Below are positions 1 through 8,974 of a DNA stretch of 64,000 nucleotides, in pieces. This DNA is from Multivorans sp965116445 (lineage in GTDB: Bacteria; Acidobacteriota; Thermoanaerobaculia; Multivoradales; Multivoraceae). The position numbers were made by a program, and so were the translations under genes. The notes below the pieces were generated by a model that did no database searches, was not told the DNA's origin, and was given only the letters and a program-made list of their open reading frames with translations. The stretch covers positions 496,001 to 560,000 of the forward strand of contig OZ220688.1 of the NCBI GenBank assembly GCA_965116445.1, written 5' to 3'. Positions within the stretch are counted from its first letter, which is position 1. Each line of letters starts with the position of its first letter.

Positions 1-119
1 TCGGGGGATTCTGACCTGGTGCGACCTGTGGATTGTCACGGTTGTGTCAGCCGCTTGCCGCCGGTTCTGGGCAGACGCTATCGCTGAGGGAAGGCATCTG
101 CGTGGTTTGCGGCTGCGGA

Positions 120-758
120 CTACAGCGTGATGACAACTCCGCTGCGCCTCCCTGCACGACGCACCTCTTCGATGAACGATCCGTCGGTTCCATCGCGGAC
201 GCTCACAACCTGGACATCTTCCGCCACCACGCGATCCCCGAAGAGCAGCATCGCGTCATCTGAATCGCATTGGTTCGACGTCCAGATCAACCCATCCGCC
301 TCGAAGCGGTCGTGGATCGCCTTGGCCCAGAGCCTCGTGTGCTCGTACTGGGTTGGAAGGCTGCCAATCAGACGTTCGCGGCGGATTCTCCACTTTCTGA
401 GATCCGGTGCGCGTAGGCTCGCAAGTCGAAGTGTGCGGCCCGGCAGCAGGGTGCTGTGCCTCCGACCTTCAACCTGCCAGCGCGGCACGGTCTTCGTATC
501 GCGGGACGTGACTGGAATGTCGTGGAATACGGTCTCGTAGATCGCCGCCTCCAGAGTGCTGCATGCGTAGAGCGAAGGAACGCAGCGCCCGCGTGCGTCC
601 TGGATCGGCGCGAAGCGTGTCTGTCCGCCTTTGCACGGATTGAAGTCGTTTCCCGCGAACATCCGGCTGTGGACACGGTGCATCACTCTCCCGACGGCCC
701 AGTCGACGATGTTTGGTTCGGTGAGGTCCGTTGGAACGGGAATGCATCCCTCATCCAT
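120..758 (-). CDS. RES-domain toxin (NAD+ phosphorylase family)
   Basis: A 212-residue protein with the RES fold. An Arg in the N-terminal VHSR segment, the Glu of the YETVF motif and the Ser of the TSNQ segment, followed by LLFGDRV, match the Arg-Glu-Ser triad that names the family. Characterised members degrade NAD+ and stop growth when not neutralised. An open frame extends upstream to 860, but the ATG at 758 is the likely start because it overlaps the stop of the upstream antitoxin gene by 8 bases (ATGGATGA). This is the usual antitoxin-then-toxin arrangement with translational coupling. Family assignment is from motifs and context; toxicity is inferred. Confidence 0.85.
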   Translation of the reverse strand: MDEGCIPVPTDLTEPNIVDWAVGRVMHRVHSRMFAGNDFNPCKGGQTRFAPIQDARGRCVPSLYACSTLEAAIYETVFHDIPVTSRDTKTVPRWQVEGRRHSTLLPGRTLRLASLRAPDLRKWRIRRERLIGSLPTQYEHTRLWAKAIHDRFEADGLIWTSNQCDSDDAMLLFGDRVVAEDVQVVSVRDGTDGSFIEEVRRAGRRSGVVITL

Positions 759-1419
759 ACGCCGGCTCCCCGAGCCGGCGGGCCGCCTGCACGACCAACT
801 CCCTCTCCTCCAGCCGATCCTGAGGTCGGTCGCCGTTGAGCCACCCGTTCGCCGACGCAAACCACAGCGCTGTCTGCCACGGTGTCATCGTTGTCGGGAG
901 TTCAGCGAGCGCGGCCTTCACCGCTGGTCGCGGGGCTCCGTCCTCGAACTGGAAGGCGGGGTAGTAGTTGGAACCTCTCAACGGAAGAGCAAACGTCTTG
1001 CCCTCTGCCTTCCAGCGAGACGCCGGCTCGCTCATGTTCCTCGAGCGCAGGCCCGACAAGTGGTGGATGCTCGCCGCCGTCAGCAACGTTGTTTCAGCGA
1101 CGTAGGCCCGTCGCAGTTCCAGGTTGTCGACGGCCAGCTCCCTTTCGGGGCCGGCGGCCGGCGTCCAGAGTCGTACCAGAGCGCTGTCCAACCACCGGTC
1201 CCAGCCCTCGCGTTCTGGTGCGGGCAACGAGTCTTCAACCAGCCGGTTCAGGCGGTCGAGCACGCCGCGTGCTTCCCCGAACGTGTGGATCAGCACCCAA
1301 TCGTCTCCGGCGGTGACCTCTCCCAACTGGTTCTTCAGCCGCTCCGGCAGTCCCTCAACCTCTTCGGGCTCAAGCGGTTCCCATTGAATCGGGTGCGGTT
1401 TCGGCATCGTTGTCGTCAC
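751..1419 (-). CDS. MbcA/ParS/Xre-type antitoxin (DUF2384 C-terminal domain)
   Basis: A 222-residue protein whose last ~60 residues (YYPAFQFEDG, a run of Ala/Leu helices, then WFASANGWLNGDRPQD) match the toxin-binding C-terminal domain of antitoxins paired with RES toxins. The N-terminal ~150 residues are longer than in most relatives, and I do not recognise a clear helix-turn-helix there. The longest frame starts at a GTG (1419); an in-frame ATG lies four codons downstream at 1407. It overlaps the toxin start by 8 bases. A direct repeat just upstream (1424-1455) could be its autoregulatory operator. The pair sits directly downstream of hemH. Confidence 0.8.
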   Translation of the reverse strand: MTTTMPKPHPIQWEPLEPEEVEGLPERLKNQLGEVTAGDDWVLIHTFGEARGVLDRLNRLVEDSLPAPEREGWDRWLDSALVRLWTPAAGPERELAVDNLELRRAYVAETTLLTAASIHHLSGLRSRNMSEPASRWKAEGKTFALPLRGSNYYPAFQFEDGAPRPAVKAALAELPTTMTPWQTALWFASANGWLNGDRPQDRLEERELVVQAARRLGEPAYG

Positions 1420-1423
1420 GCGC

Positions 1424-1455
1424 TACATGATCACAAGTTCATGAGATACATGATC
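1424..1455. promoter_or_regulatory. Candidate operator of the RES toxin-antitoxin operon
   Basis: The 9-base word TACATGATC occurs twice in direct orientation (1424-1432 and 1447-1455), 23 bp apart, with a TCATGA palindrome between them. It lies immediately upstream of the antitoxin start on the minus strand, in the only AT-richer stretch between hemH and the antitoxin gene. Antitoxins of this class commonly bind repeats at their own promoter; that role here is inference. Confidence 0.4.
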
Positions 1456-1497
1456 CGGAATCAGCTTAACGGGTCTCATGGCGCGTGGCAACCTCCT

Positions 1498-2583
1498 TCA
1501 GCGCCGCCGCCACTCGCCGGTGTGGCGCAGGATCAGCTCGGCGAGAGCGTCGAGGTGGTCCGGGCGGTCGTTCAGGCAGGGGATGTAGCGGAGGCGCTCG
1601 CCGCCGGATTCCTCGAAGTAGCCCCGGTTCTCGACCTCGATCTCTTCCAGAGTCTCTATGCAGTCGGCGGAGAACCCGGGGCAGGCGACGTCGACGCGGC
1701 GGTGGCCGGTTCGGGCGAGTTCGCGGAGCGTCTCGTCCGTCTTGGGGAGGATCCACTGCTCGCGGCCGAACTGGGACTGGAAGGTGCTGAGCACGCGGTC
1801 GTCCTTGACGCCGAGTTCCGCGACGAGCAGCCGGGTCGTCTCCAGGCACTGGCACTGGTAGGGATCTCCCTGGTCCACATAGCGCTGCGGCACGCCGTGG
1901 TACGAGAGAACGAGCCGGTCGGGCTCGCCGTCGGCCCAGGTCTCGCGAATGCTCGCGGCCAGCGCCCGGATGTAGCCGGGGTCCGCGTGGTAGCTGTTGA
2001 TCGTGCGAATCTCCGGCACGCGGCGCCAGGACCGCGCCTCGCGGTGCAGGATGTCGAGCGCCGAAGCGGTTGTCGCCGCCGCGTACTGCGGGAACAGCGG
2101 CAGGAAAAGGATGCGCTCGGCGCCGGCGCGCCGCAGGTCGGCCAGCGCGCTCTCGATGGACGGTTTGCCGTAGCGCATGCCGACGGCGACGTGGAATCGC
2201 GGGTCGCCATCGCCTCGCGGCCGTTCCAGCCGGGCGGCGACGCCGTCCACCTGGCGGCGGGAGATTGCGAGCAGCGGGGACCCCTCGTTCGTCCAGATCT
2301 TCCGGTAGAGCTCGGCCACCCGTTGCGGCCTGGTCGTCAGCACGAACAGGTAGAGGATCGGCAGCCACTTCCAGCGCGGTTGTTCGGCGATCCGGGTGTC
2401 GCTCAGGAACTGGCGCAGATAGGTGCGCAGCGCCGGCGCGGTTGGCGCGGCAGGCGTGCCGACATTGGCGAGCACGACGCCGATTGCGCGCCGGTCGGCC
2501 GAGCAGACGCCGCAGGAGTCGCGGTGGCCGAAGCGACAGCAGGCGGGATCGGCCGAGAGGGACGGTTCAGGTCGGTAGTGCAC
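1498..2583 (-). CDS. hemH: Ferrochelatase
   Basis: Inserts Fe2+ into protoporphyrin IX, the last step of haem synthesis. The 361-residue protein has the family signature LSYHGVP with metal-binding His229, the acidic CIETLEEIEVEN segment (Glu310-313 region) and ANVGTP near the start of the fold. Length is typical apart from a ~30-residue N-terminal extension rich in Cys and His (Cys15, Cys16, Cys24, Cys27, His20). That extension could be a metal site, or it may be untranslated if a downstream GTG is used. It is the last gene of the minus-strand haem operon, 85 bp after hemF. Confidence 0.93.
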   Translation of the reverse strand: MHYRPEPSLSADPACCRFGHRDSCGVCSADRRAIGVVLANVGTPAAPTAPALRTYLRQFLSDTRIAEQPRWKWLPILYLFVLTTRPQRVAELYRKIWTNEGSPLLAISRRQVDGVAARLERPRGDGDPRFHVAVGMRYGKPSIESALADLRRAGAERILFLPLFPQYAAATTASALDILHREARSWRRVPEIRTINSYHADPGYIRALAASIRETWADGEPDRLVLSYHGVPQRYVDQGDPYQCQCLETTRLLVAELGVKDDRVLSTFQSQFGREQWILPKTDETLRELARTGHRRVDVACPGFSADCIETLEEIEVENRGYFEESGGERLRYIPCLNDRPDHLDALAELILRHTGEWRRR

Positions 2584-2668
2584 GTGGTTGCTCGGGTTCC
2601 GTTGGGGCGCGGAAGGTTGGGGCGGGAAGGCTGAGGGGAATGGAAGGTCTCTCGACGCGGCGCAGGAA

Positions 2669-3721
2669 TCAGCCGCCGCCGGACGGTGGAAGCCAGTCGC
2701 GACGGACCAGGAAGTCCGAAGTCAGCCGCGCCTCCGGGGAGCCCGGCTCGGGTTCATAGTCGTACCGCCAGGCCGCCAGCGGCGGCAGGGACGCGAGGAT
2801 CGACTCGGTGCGCGCCCGTGCCTGCAGCCCGTAGCGCGTGCCGCGGTCGTACACGAGATTGAACTCCACGTACCGCCCCCGGCGGTAGAGCTGGAAGTTC
2901 CGCTCGCGCTCGGCGTATGGCAGGTCCTTGCGGCGCAGGAGGATCGGCAGGTAGGCGGGCAGGAAGTGGTCGCCGATGCTGCGCGCAAAGGCGAAGCAGC
3001 GCCCGAACTGTTCGAGTTCGGGCGGACTTTCGAGCCGGTTCAGGTCGTCGAAGAACAGTCCGCCGACGCCGCGGGTCTCCTGGCGGTGGGGGAGATGGAA
3101 GTAGTCGTCGCAAGCGGCCTTGTAGCGAGCGTAGAGATCGTCGCCGAAGGGCGCGCAGGCGTCGGCCGCCGTGCGGTGCCAGTGGACCGCGTCCTCCTCG
3201 AAGCCGTAGTAAGGCGTCAGGTCGAAGCCGCCGCCGAACCACCAGCCCGCAGTGTCCTCGCCGCCCCCGAGCGCACTTCCGTCGCCCGGGCCGCCGCTGT
3301 CCCCCGCTCTCGCGCCCTCGCGAACCGGATGGGCGATGAAGAAGCGGATGTTGGCGTGGCTGGTCGGCGCGTACGGGTTGCGCGGATGGACGATCAGGGA
3401 GACGGCGGTTGCCTCGAAGCTCCGGCCGGCCAGCTCGGGCCGGCGCTCGGTCGCGGCCAGGGGCAGCGAGTCGCCCCGCGAGTGGCTGAAGTTGACCGCC
3501 GCCTTCTCGATCGTCTCGCCGTCCGTGAGCACCCGCGGCCGGGCGAGGCCGCCCCGTTCGTTCCGGAGTTCCCGGGCGTCGAAGGCGCCGCCGTCGACTT
3601 CGACCAGGGCGTTGCAGATTCGGTCCTGAAGTTCCCGGAAGTACGCGGCGACGGATTCCGCATCCGGCGCGCTCCCGACGGCGGGTCCGTCCGCGTCCGT
3701 GCCGTGGCCGGTCGAACTCAT
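2669..3721 (-). CDS. hemF: Oxygen-dependent coproporphyrinogen III oxidase
   Basis: Converts coproporphyrinogen III to protoporphyrinogen IX using O2, which marks an aerobic lifestyle. The 350-residue product shows the HemF hallmarks FGGGFDLTPYY, RGVGGLFFDDL and VEFNLVYDRGTRYGL, and ends with the usual SDFLVRRDW segment. The frame stays open for ~110 codons upstream, but the ATG at 3721 overlaps the hemL stop as ATGA and begins the conserved region at the right distance, so it is the preferred start. The first ~20 residues are low-complexity. It is translationally coupled to hemL. Confidence 0.94.
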   Translation of the reverse strand: MSSTGHGTDADGPAVGSAPDAESVAAYFRELQDRICNALVEVDGGAFDARELRNERGGLARPRVLTDGETIEKAAVNFSHSRGDSLPLAATERRPELAGRSFEATAVSLIVHPRNPYAPTSHANIRFFIAHPVREGARAGDSGGPGDGSALGGGEDTAGWWFGGGFDLTPYYGFEEDAVHWHRTAADACAPFGDDLYARYKAACDDYFHLPHRQETRGVGGLFFDDLNRLESPPELEQFGRCFAFARSIGDHFLPAYLPILLRRKDLPYAERERNFQLYRRGRYVEFNLVYDRGTRYGLQARARTESILASLPPLAAWRYDYEPEPGSPEARLTSDFLVRRDWLPPSGGG

Positions 3722-5016
3722 CGCGGCGGGATTGTCGCGAGCGCTTCGCCGACCGCTCCGGCGAAACCCGCGAGTGCCGCGTCGTCGTGCGCCAGCGACA
3801 GGAAGCCGACCTCGAACGCGGAGGGAGCGAGCATGTAGCCGCGGTCGAGCAGCCCGCGGTGGAGGGGGCCGAAGACCTCGGCGGTGTTCGGGTGGAAGCG
3901 GTCGGCCCGGCGCGGCGGTTCGCCGTCGCCGTAGGCGAGCCAGAAGATCGAGCCTTGGCGGACGAGCCGGTAGGGGTGACCGCTCCCTTCGAGAACCGGC
4001 CCGAGCTCGCGGTCGAGCAGGACGCCCTGGTCCTCCATCCGTCGCCATCCGTCGCTCGCGACGACTTCGCGCAGAGTGGCGAGCCCGGCGGCGACTGCGA
4101 GCGGGTTCCCGGACAGGGTGCCGGCTTGGTAGACCGGGCCCAGCGGCGAGAGCCTGTCCATCAGCCGCGCGGGTCCGCCGTAGGCGCCGACCGGCAGTCC
4201 ACCGCCGATTACCTTGCCCAGGGTGATCAGGTCCGGTTCGACCCCGAGCCCGGCGCCGACGGTCACGCCGGGCACCCGGAAGCCGCTCAGCACCTCGTCG
4301 AAGATGAGGAGCGCGCCATGCTCGGTGCAGAGCCGGCGCAGGAGGCGCAGGAACTCGGGACGCTGGACGAGGAGCCCGTTGTTCGCGGGCAGCGGTTCGA
4401 TGATCGCGGCGGCCAGGTTGTCGCCGTGGCGCCGGAAGGCCTGCTCCAGCGCGTCTTCGTCGTCCAGCGGCAGGACGATCGTGTCGCGCGCGGTCGCTGC
4501 GGGAATCCCTGCGCTCGACGCGATCCCGAAGGTGGCGAGGCCGCTTCCCGCCTCGACCAGGAGGGCGTCGACGTGGCCGTGGTAGCAGCCCTCGAACTTC
4601 AGCACGAGGTCGCGGCCGGTGCAGCCGCGGGCCAGCCGGATTGCCGACTGGGTTGCCTCGGTGCCCGAGTTGACGAAGCGGATCTTCTCGATGCCGGGTA
4701 CGAGTTCCTTGACCGTCCGCGCGAGTTCGACCTCGCCTTCGTGGGGCGCGGCGAACGAGGTGCCGCGCGCGGCGGCTTCCCGCACCGCCTCGACCACCGC
4801 GGGATGGCTGTGACCCAGGACGAGGGGACCGAACGAGCCGATGAAGTCGACGTAGCGCCGGCCGTCGACGGAGCGCATCACGGCGCCCTCCGCGTCGGCG
4901 ATGAAGGGCGGCGTGCCGCCGACGGCCCGGTAGGCGCGGACCGGGCTGTTTACGCCGCCGACGAGGTGTCGCTGCGCCTCGGTCCAGAGTTGCTCACTGG
5001 TTCTTCCGGCACTCAT
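3718..5016 (-). CDS. hemL: Glutamate-1-semialdehyde 2,1-aminomutase
   Basis: PLP enzyme making 5-aminolevulinate from glutamate-1-semialdehyde (C5 pathway). The 432-residue length is standard. Visible motifs are the GGVNSPVRAYR N-terminus, the PLP loop region NSGTEATQSAIRLAR, FDEVLSGFRV and the lysine motif LGKVIGGGLPVGAYGG that forms the Schiff base. The start at 5016 overlaps the hemCD stop as ATGA; an open extension to 5079 lacks family similarity. hemA and hemB are not in the window, so the pathway is completed elsewhere. Confidence 0.95.
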   Translation of the reverse strand: MSAGRTSEQLWTEAQRHLVGGVNSPVRAYRAVGGTPPFIADAEGAVMRSVDGRRYVDFIGSFGPLVLGHSHPAVVEAVREAAARGTSFAAPHEGEVELARTVKELVPGIEKIRFVNSGTEATQSAIRLARGCTGRDLVLKFEGCYHGHVDALLVEAGSGLATFGIASSAGIPAATARDTIVLPLDDEDALEQAFRRHGDNLAAAIIEPLPANNGLLVQRPEFLRLLRRLCTEHGALLIFDEVLSGFRVPGVTVGAGLGVEPDLITLGKVIGGGLPVGAYGGPARLMDRLSPLGPVYQAGTLSGNPLAVAAGLATLREVVASDGWRRMEDQGVLLDRELGPVLEGSGHPYRLVRQGSIFWLAYGDGEPPRRADRFHPNTAEVFGPLHRGLLDRGYMLAPSAFEVGFLSLAHDDAALAGFAGAVGEALATIPPR

Positions 5017-6947
5017 TCGGATGCCTCCGCGCTCGGGTCGCTGCTTGCTTCTTCCCGCCCGTTCACTTCTTCGTTCCAAAGGCGCTCGATGCCGTCGGCG
5101 GTCGGTTCATGTGCGCACGTCACGTTGCCCACTCCTGCGTTCCGGAGGGCCGCGGCCGTGGTCGCCCCGATCGCCCAGCAGCTTCCCGGCCAGTCCAGGC
5201 CGGAGGCTGCGAAGGCGGCGACGGCCGATGGAGCCGTGAAGAGTACGCGCGCCCTCGCGGCTTGCCAACCCCCGGGCCAGGCGAGGTCCGGCGCCGGGTC
5301 GACGGTGTAGGCCTCCCAGGCAACGACTTCGCGACCGGCGGCTTCGAGCGTCTCGACCAACGACCGGCCGCCACGGGCCGAATGCGGCACGAGGAGGAGG
5401 CATCGGCGATCGAGGACGCGGGTCACGTAGTCCGCAAGGCCCCGGCCGTCCGCGGCTCGCGCCGCCAGGTTCGGCGGCACGCCGGCGGCCAGCAGAGCGC
5501 GGGCCGTGCCCTCGCCGAGGGCGCACCAGGGAAGGCGTCCCCAGATCGGCACGCGCGCGGCCCGTTCCGCCACGACGCGGGCGGCGGTCGGGGAGGAGAC
5601 GAGCAGCCAGGGCCACTGCCGCCGAGGACGTTCGAGGTCGACGCGGTCGGCGGGCCAGGGAACGTCGAAGGCGTCGACGGCGGTCGCCGGCAGGGCCGCG
5701 ACCCGGACGGCCGGGTCGAGTCGGCAGGTCAGGCGCCGGACGGTGGTCGGCCCGGAGGTCACGATGAGGTCCGGCGTGCGAACCAGCCCCGCACCGAGTG
5801 CGCCGGTGCCCGCTGTATGGATCGGCCCCCCACTGGGTGCGCCGGCCTTGCGGCCGGCTGCCGACGCAGGCGGCGGGAAAGACGCGCCGGCCGGGAGGCC
5901 GGCATCCGATCTGGCCAGACCCCGCTCGATCCGCGCGGCCAGCTCGTCAAGATCGATGCCGCCATCACCATCCGTTGCCGAAGCCGCGACGCGGGTCGCG
6001 AGCGGCGAGACACCGGCACCGGCCGCTTCCCGCCAGTCGTCCGGCGCGATGGCGACATGGATCGCTCGGAGCGGGGAGTGCCTGGACGTACTTCCGTGGA
6101 CCTCCGCCCATGCCCCGAACGGGCGCAGGCAGCCGCCGCCGAGCCGCCCCAGCAACGAGCGCTCGGCAAGCACCGCGGCGCGGGTCGGAGGATGGTCGAG
6201 GTGGACCATGGCCGGGTGCCCGTCGAGGCGGCCGCCGCGGAGGACCTGCACCGCCAGAGCCCCCTGCCCGGGAGCGCACGGCCAGGTTCTCAGGTCGAGC
6301 CGGAAGCCGCGGATCGCCGCCGCGGAAACTTCGAGTTCGGCGTTTCGGGACAGGCGCAGGACGCCCGCTTCGGCCGCGAGCAGGGCGTCGATCGCGCCAC
6401 TCTGAAGCCACTCCAGCCGGCGGCCCACGGAGCCGCGGACCGCGCAGCAGACGAGGTCCGGCCGCAGCGCGAGGGCTCCGGCCTGCCGCCTCGGGGACGA
6501 CGTGCCCAGCCGCGCCCCGGCCGGCAGGACGGCGAACGCCTCGGTCGCGGACGGCTCGCGGCTGGCGCCAACTTCGCCGTCATCCTCGAGCATCTCAGCC
6601 AGCCGGGAGGCTTCCGTCGCCTTCACGGCGGGTGCGAGCAGGAGCAGGTCGAACGGCCGCTCCCGCTCCGGCACCGCGGCGATCACGAGCCCCGGTTCGT
6701 CGTCGACCGGCAGATCCTTCAGCGAGTGGACGACCAGGTCGACCGTGCCGTCGCGAAGCGCCGCGCTCAGCTCGCCGGTGAATACGCCCTTGGACTGAGC
6801 GAAACTGCCGCCGAGGCTCCGGTCGCCCTGCGACGACATGGCCTTGATGTCCGTCTGGACGCCGAACTGCCGCAACCGTCCCGCCACCAGGGCCGCCTGG
6901 ATCCTCGCCAGTGGCGTTGCCCGGGTGCCGATGACGATCAGGGTCAT
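5013..6947 (-). CDS. hemCD: Fused porphobilinogen deaminase / uroporphyrinogen-III synthase
   Basis: One 644-residue polypeptide carries two consecutive haem enzymes. Residues 1 to ~340 are HemC: GTRATPLA at the N-terminus, HSLKDLP with the catalytic Asp78, GTSSPRRQA, and LGGGC with Cys273, the dipyrromethane cofactor attachment residue. Residues ~385-630 are HemD: VTSGPTTVRRL, LVSSPTAARVV, LLVPHSARGGRSL and FTAPSAVAAFA. HemD is poorly conserved, but order and motifs fit. The linker (about residues 346-373) is Ala/Gly/Pro-rich and is encoded by a copy of the dispersed hairpin repeat. First gene of the haem operon; divergent from the M2 peptidase gene. Confidence 0.93.
   Translation of the reverse strand: MTLIVIGTRATPLARIQAALVAGRLRQFGVQTDIKAMSSQGDRSLGGSFAQSKGVFTGELSAALRDGTVDLVVHSLKDLPVDDEPGLVIAAVPERERPFDLLLLAPAVKATEASRLAEMLEDDGEVGASREPSATEAFAVLPAGARLGTSSPRRQAGALALRPDLVCCAVRGSVGRRLEWLQSGAIDALLAAEAGVLRLSRNAELEVSAAAIRGFRLDLRTWPCAPGQGALAVQVLRGGRLDGHPAMVHLDHPPTRAAVLAERSLLGRLGGGCLRPFGAWAEVHGSTSRHSPLRAIHVAIAPDDWREAAGAGVSPLATRVAASATDGDGGIDLDELAARIERGLARSDAGLPAGASFPPPASAAGRKAGAPSGGPIHTAGTGALGAGLVRTPDLIVTSGPTTVRRLTCRLDPAVRVAALPATAVDAFDVPWPADRVDLERPRRQWPWLLVSSPTAARVVAERAARVPIWGRLPWCALGEGTARALLAAGVPPNLAARAADGRGLADYVTRVLDRRCLLLVPHSARGGRSLVETLEAAGREVVAWEAYTVDPAPDLAWPGGWQAARARVLFTAPSAVAAFAASGLDWPGSCWAIGATTAAALRNAGVGNVTCAHEPTADGIERLWNEEVNGREEASSDPSAEASE
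5831..5908. repeat. Hairpin repeat copy R1, inside hemCD linker
   Basis: Begins with the family word ACTGGGTGC and then forms GCCGGCC-TTGC-GGCCGGC and GCCGGCC-GGGA-GGCCGGC hairpins. The apical pair is C:G here and G:C in most copies, so both strands of the stem changed together. It lies in frame in the interdomain linker of the HemC-HemD fusion. Confidence 0.7.
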
Positions 6948-7036
6948 GGGCAGAGGATACGCCGCCCCGTCAGTCCAATAGAGTTGCTGGCGTTGCCCCT
7001 ACCGCACGGCGGGCCGAATCCGTGGAGGTTTGCACC

Positions 7037-8863
7037 ATGTTGTCTTGTTCGCTCCGTTTCCGCGCTTCGTCCTTCTTGTCCCTTGTTGCCGCCGGCGCAG
7101 TCCTTCTTCTGGCCGGCTGCGCGGGCGAAGAGCGCCCGACAGCGGCCGAGTTCACGACGGCGGCCGAGGAGACACTCATCGAGCATTACTACGACGGCAG
7201 CCGCGCGGCATGGGTGCAGTCGACGTACATCAACGAGGACACGACCGCCCTGGCGGCCCGTTTCGGAGCGGAGGCGCTGACCCGCGCGATCGACTTCGCG
7301 CAGGAGGCAGCGACCTATGACGCGGCGTCGGAGGCGGACGAGGTGGCGCGCAAGCTCGACCTGCTGCGGGGCGGACTGACCCTGGCCGCGCCGGCCGACG
7401 AGGCGAAGATCGAGGAACTGAGTCAGATCGCGACCCGGATGGAGGCCACGTACGGCTCGGGCAAGCACTGCCCGGATGGCCCGGACACGGACACCTGCCG
7501 ATCCCTTGGCGACCTGGAGAACGTGATCGACAACAGCCGCGACGCCGATGCGCTGCTCGACGCCTGGGAGGGTTGGCGGACGATCTCGCCGCCGATGCGC
7601 GCCGACTACCAGCGCTTCGTGGAACTCTCGAACGAGGGCGCGCGGGATCTCGGGTTCGCCGACACCGGCGCCATGTGGCGTTCGAAGTACGACATGCCGC
7701 CCGATGACTTCGCGGCCGAGGTCGACCGACTCTGGGACCAGGTCAAGCCGCTCTACGACGACCTCCAGTGCCATGTGCGAGCGGAGCTCTCGGCTCATCA
7801 CGGGGCGGATGTCGTCGATCCCGCGGGCCCGATCCCGGCACACGTTCTCGGCAACATGTGGGCGCAGAGCTGGTCGAACATCTACGACCTGGTGGCGCCC
7901 CCGGCCGCGGCCCCGGGTTACGACCTGACCGAGATTCTCCAGAGCCGCGGCACCACCGAGGTCGAGATGGTCGAGATGGCGGAGGGCTTCTTCACCTCGC
8001 TGGGCATGGAGTCGTTGCCGGACACGTTCTGGACCCGTTCCCAGTTCCTGAAGCCGCGCGACCGGGAGGTCGTCTGCCACGCCAGCGCCTGGCAGCTCGA
8101 CCTGGACGAGGACGTGCGGATCAAGATGTGCATCGACATCAACGCCGAGGACTTCTCGACGATCCACCACGAACTCGGCCACAGCTACTACCAGCTCGGC
8201 TACCGGGACCGGGCGCCCCTGTTCCGTGACAGCGCGAACGACGGCTTCCACGAGGCTCTGGGAGATGTGATCGCCCTCTCGGTGACTCCGGGCTACCTGG
8301 TGGACATCGGGCTGCTCGATGAAGAACCCTCTGCGGACGCCGACCTCGGCCTGCTGATGCGCATGGCGCTCGACAAGGTGGCCTTCCTGCCGTTCGGTCT
8401 GCTGATCGATCGCTGGCGCTGGGCCGTGTTCTCGGGTGATGTGCCGCCGGAGGAGTACAACGCCGCCTGGTGGAGCCTGCGCGAGCAGTACCAGGGCGTC
8501 GGCGCCCCGAGCGAACGGACCGAGGAGCACTTCGATCCCGGCGCCAAGTACCACGTGCCGGGCAACACGCCCTACACCCGCTACTTCCTGGCCCACATCC
8601 TCCAGTTCCAGTTGCACCGCGACCTGTGCGCGGCGATCGGCTACGAGGGGCCGCTCAACCGCTGCTCGATCTACGGCAACGAGGAGGCCGGGAGGCGTCT
8701 GAGCGAGATGATGGCGATGGGCCTCAGCCGCCCGTGGCCGGATGCGCTGGAAGCGGCCACCGGCAGCCGCGAGATGGACGCGACGGCGATCCTCGACTAC
8801 TTCGCGCCGCTCGCCGAGTGGCTGAAGGAGCAGAACGAGGGCCGGACCTGCGGTTGGAGCTAG
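7037..8863 (+). CDS. M2 family zinc peptidase (peptidyl-dipeptidase A/ACE-like) lipoprotein
   Basis: A 608-residue metallopeptidase related to angiotensin-converting enzyme. The zinc site HELGH is at residues 378-382 and the third ligand, Glu406 in FHEALGD, follows 24 residues later, the ACE spacing. The N-terminus is a lipoprotein signal ending in LLAGC, so the enzyme is likely anchored in the envelope and removes C-terminal dipeptides from peptides. The ATG at 7037 is chosen over an upstream GTG at 7022 because a GGAGG ribosome site (7024-7028) sits 8 bases before it. Monocistronic; a hairpin repeat follows the stop. Confidence 0.93.
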   Translation: MLSCSLRFRASSFLSLVAAGAVLLLAGCAGEERPTAAEFTTAAEETLIEHYYDGSRAAWVQSTYINEDTTALAARFGAEALTRAIDFAQEAATYDAASEADEVARKLDLLRGGLTLAAPADEAKIEELSQIATRMEATYGSGKHCPDGPDTDTCRSLGDLENVIDNSRDADALLDAWEGWRTISPPMRADYQRFVELSNEGARDLGFADTGAMWRSKYDMPPDDFAAEVDRLWDQVKPLYDDLQCHVRAELSAHHGADVVDPAGPIPAHVLGNMWAQSWSNIYDLVAPPAAAPGYDLTEILQSRGTTEVEMVEMAEGFFTSLGMESLPDTFWTRSQFLKPRDREVVCHASAWQLDLDEDVRIKMCIDINAEDFSTIHHELGHSYYQLGYRDRAPLFRDSANDGFHEALGDVIALSVTPGYLVDIGLLDEEPSADADLGLLMRMALDKVAFLPFGLLIDRWRWAVFSGDVPPEEYNAAWWSLREQYQGVGAPSERTEEHFDPGAKYHVPGNTPYTRYFLAHILQFQLHRDLCAAIGYEGPLNRCSIYGNEEAGRRLSEMMAMGLSRPWPDALEAATGSREMDATAILDYFAPLAEWLKEQNEGRTCGWS

Positions 8864-8883
8864 GCGGTTGCGGAGAGCAGCAG

Positions 8884-8936
8884 ACTGGGTGCGCCGGCGT
8901 CCCCGCCGGCATCCGGCGCGAAGCGCCGGCCTCCGG
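8884..8936. repeat. Hairpin repeat copy R2
   Basis: The cleanest copy of the family: ACTGGGTGC, then hairpin GCCGGCG-TCCC-CGCCGGC, then hairpin CCGGCGC-GAA-GCGCCGG. Both stems are perfect. It lies between the M2 peptidase stop and the exonuclease III start, where it could also stabilise or end the upstream transcript. Confidence 0.85.
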
Positions 8937-8974
8937 GAGTCATTCAGCAGTGGGAACAGCCAGGGTAGGCGTCC

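Noticed and set aside
631..2634. Long plus-strand open frame (667 codons) opposite hemH
   Set aside because: No domain similarity; it lies antisense to hemH and the antitoxin gene and is a product of high GC content and codon bias.
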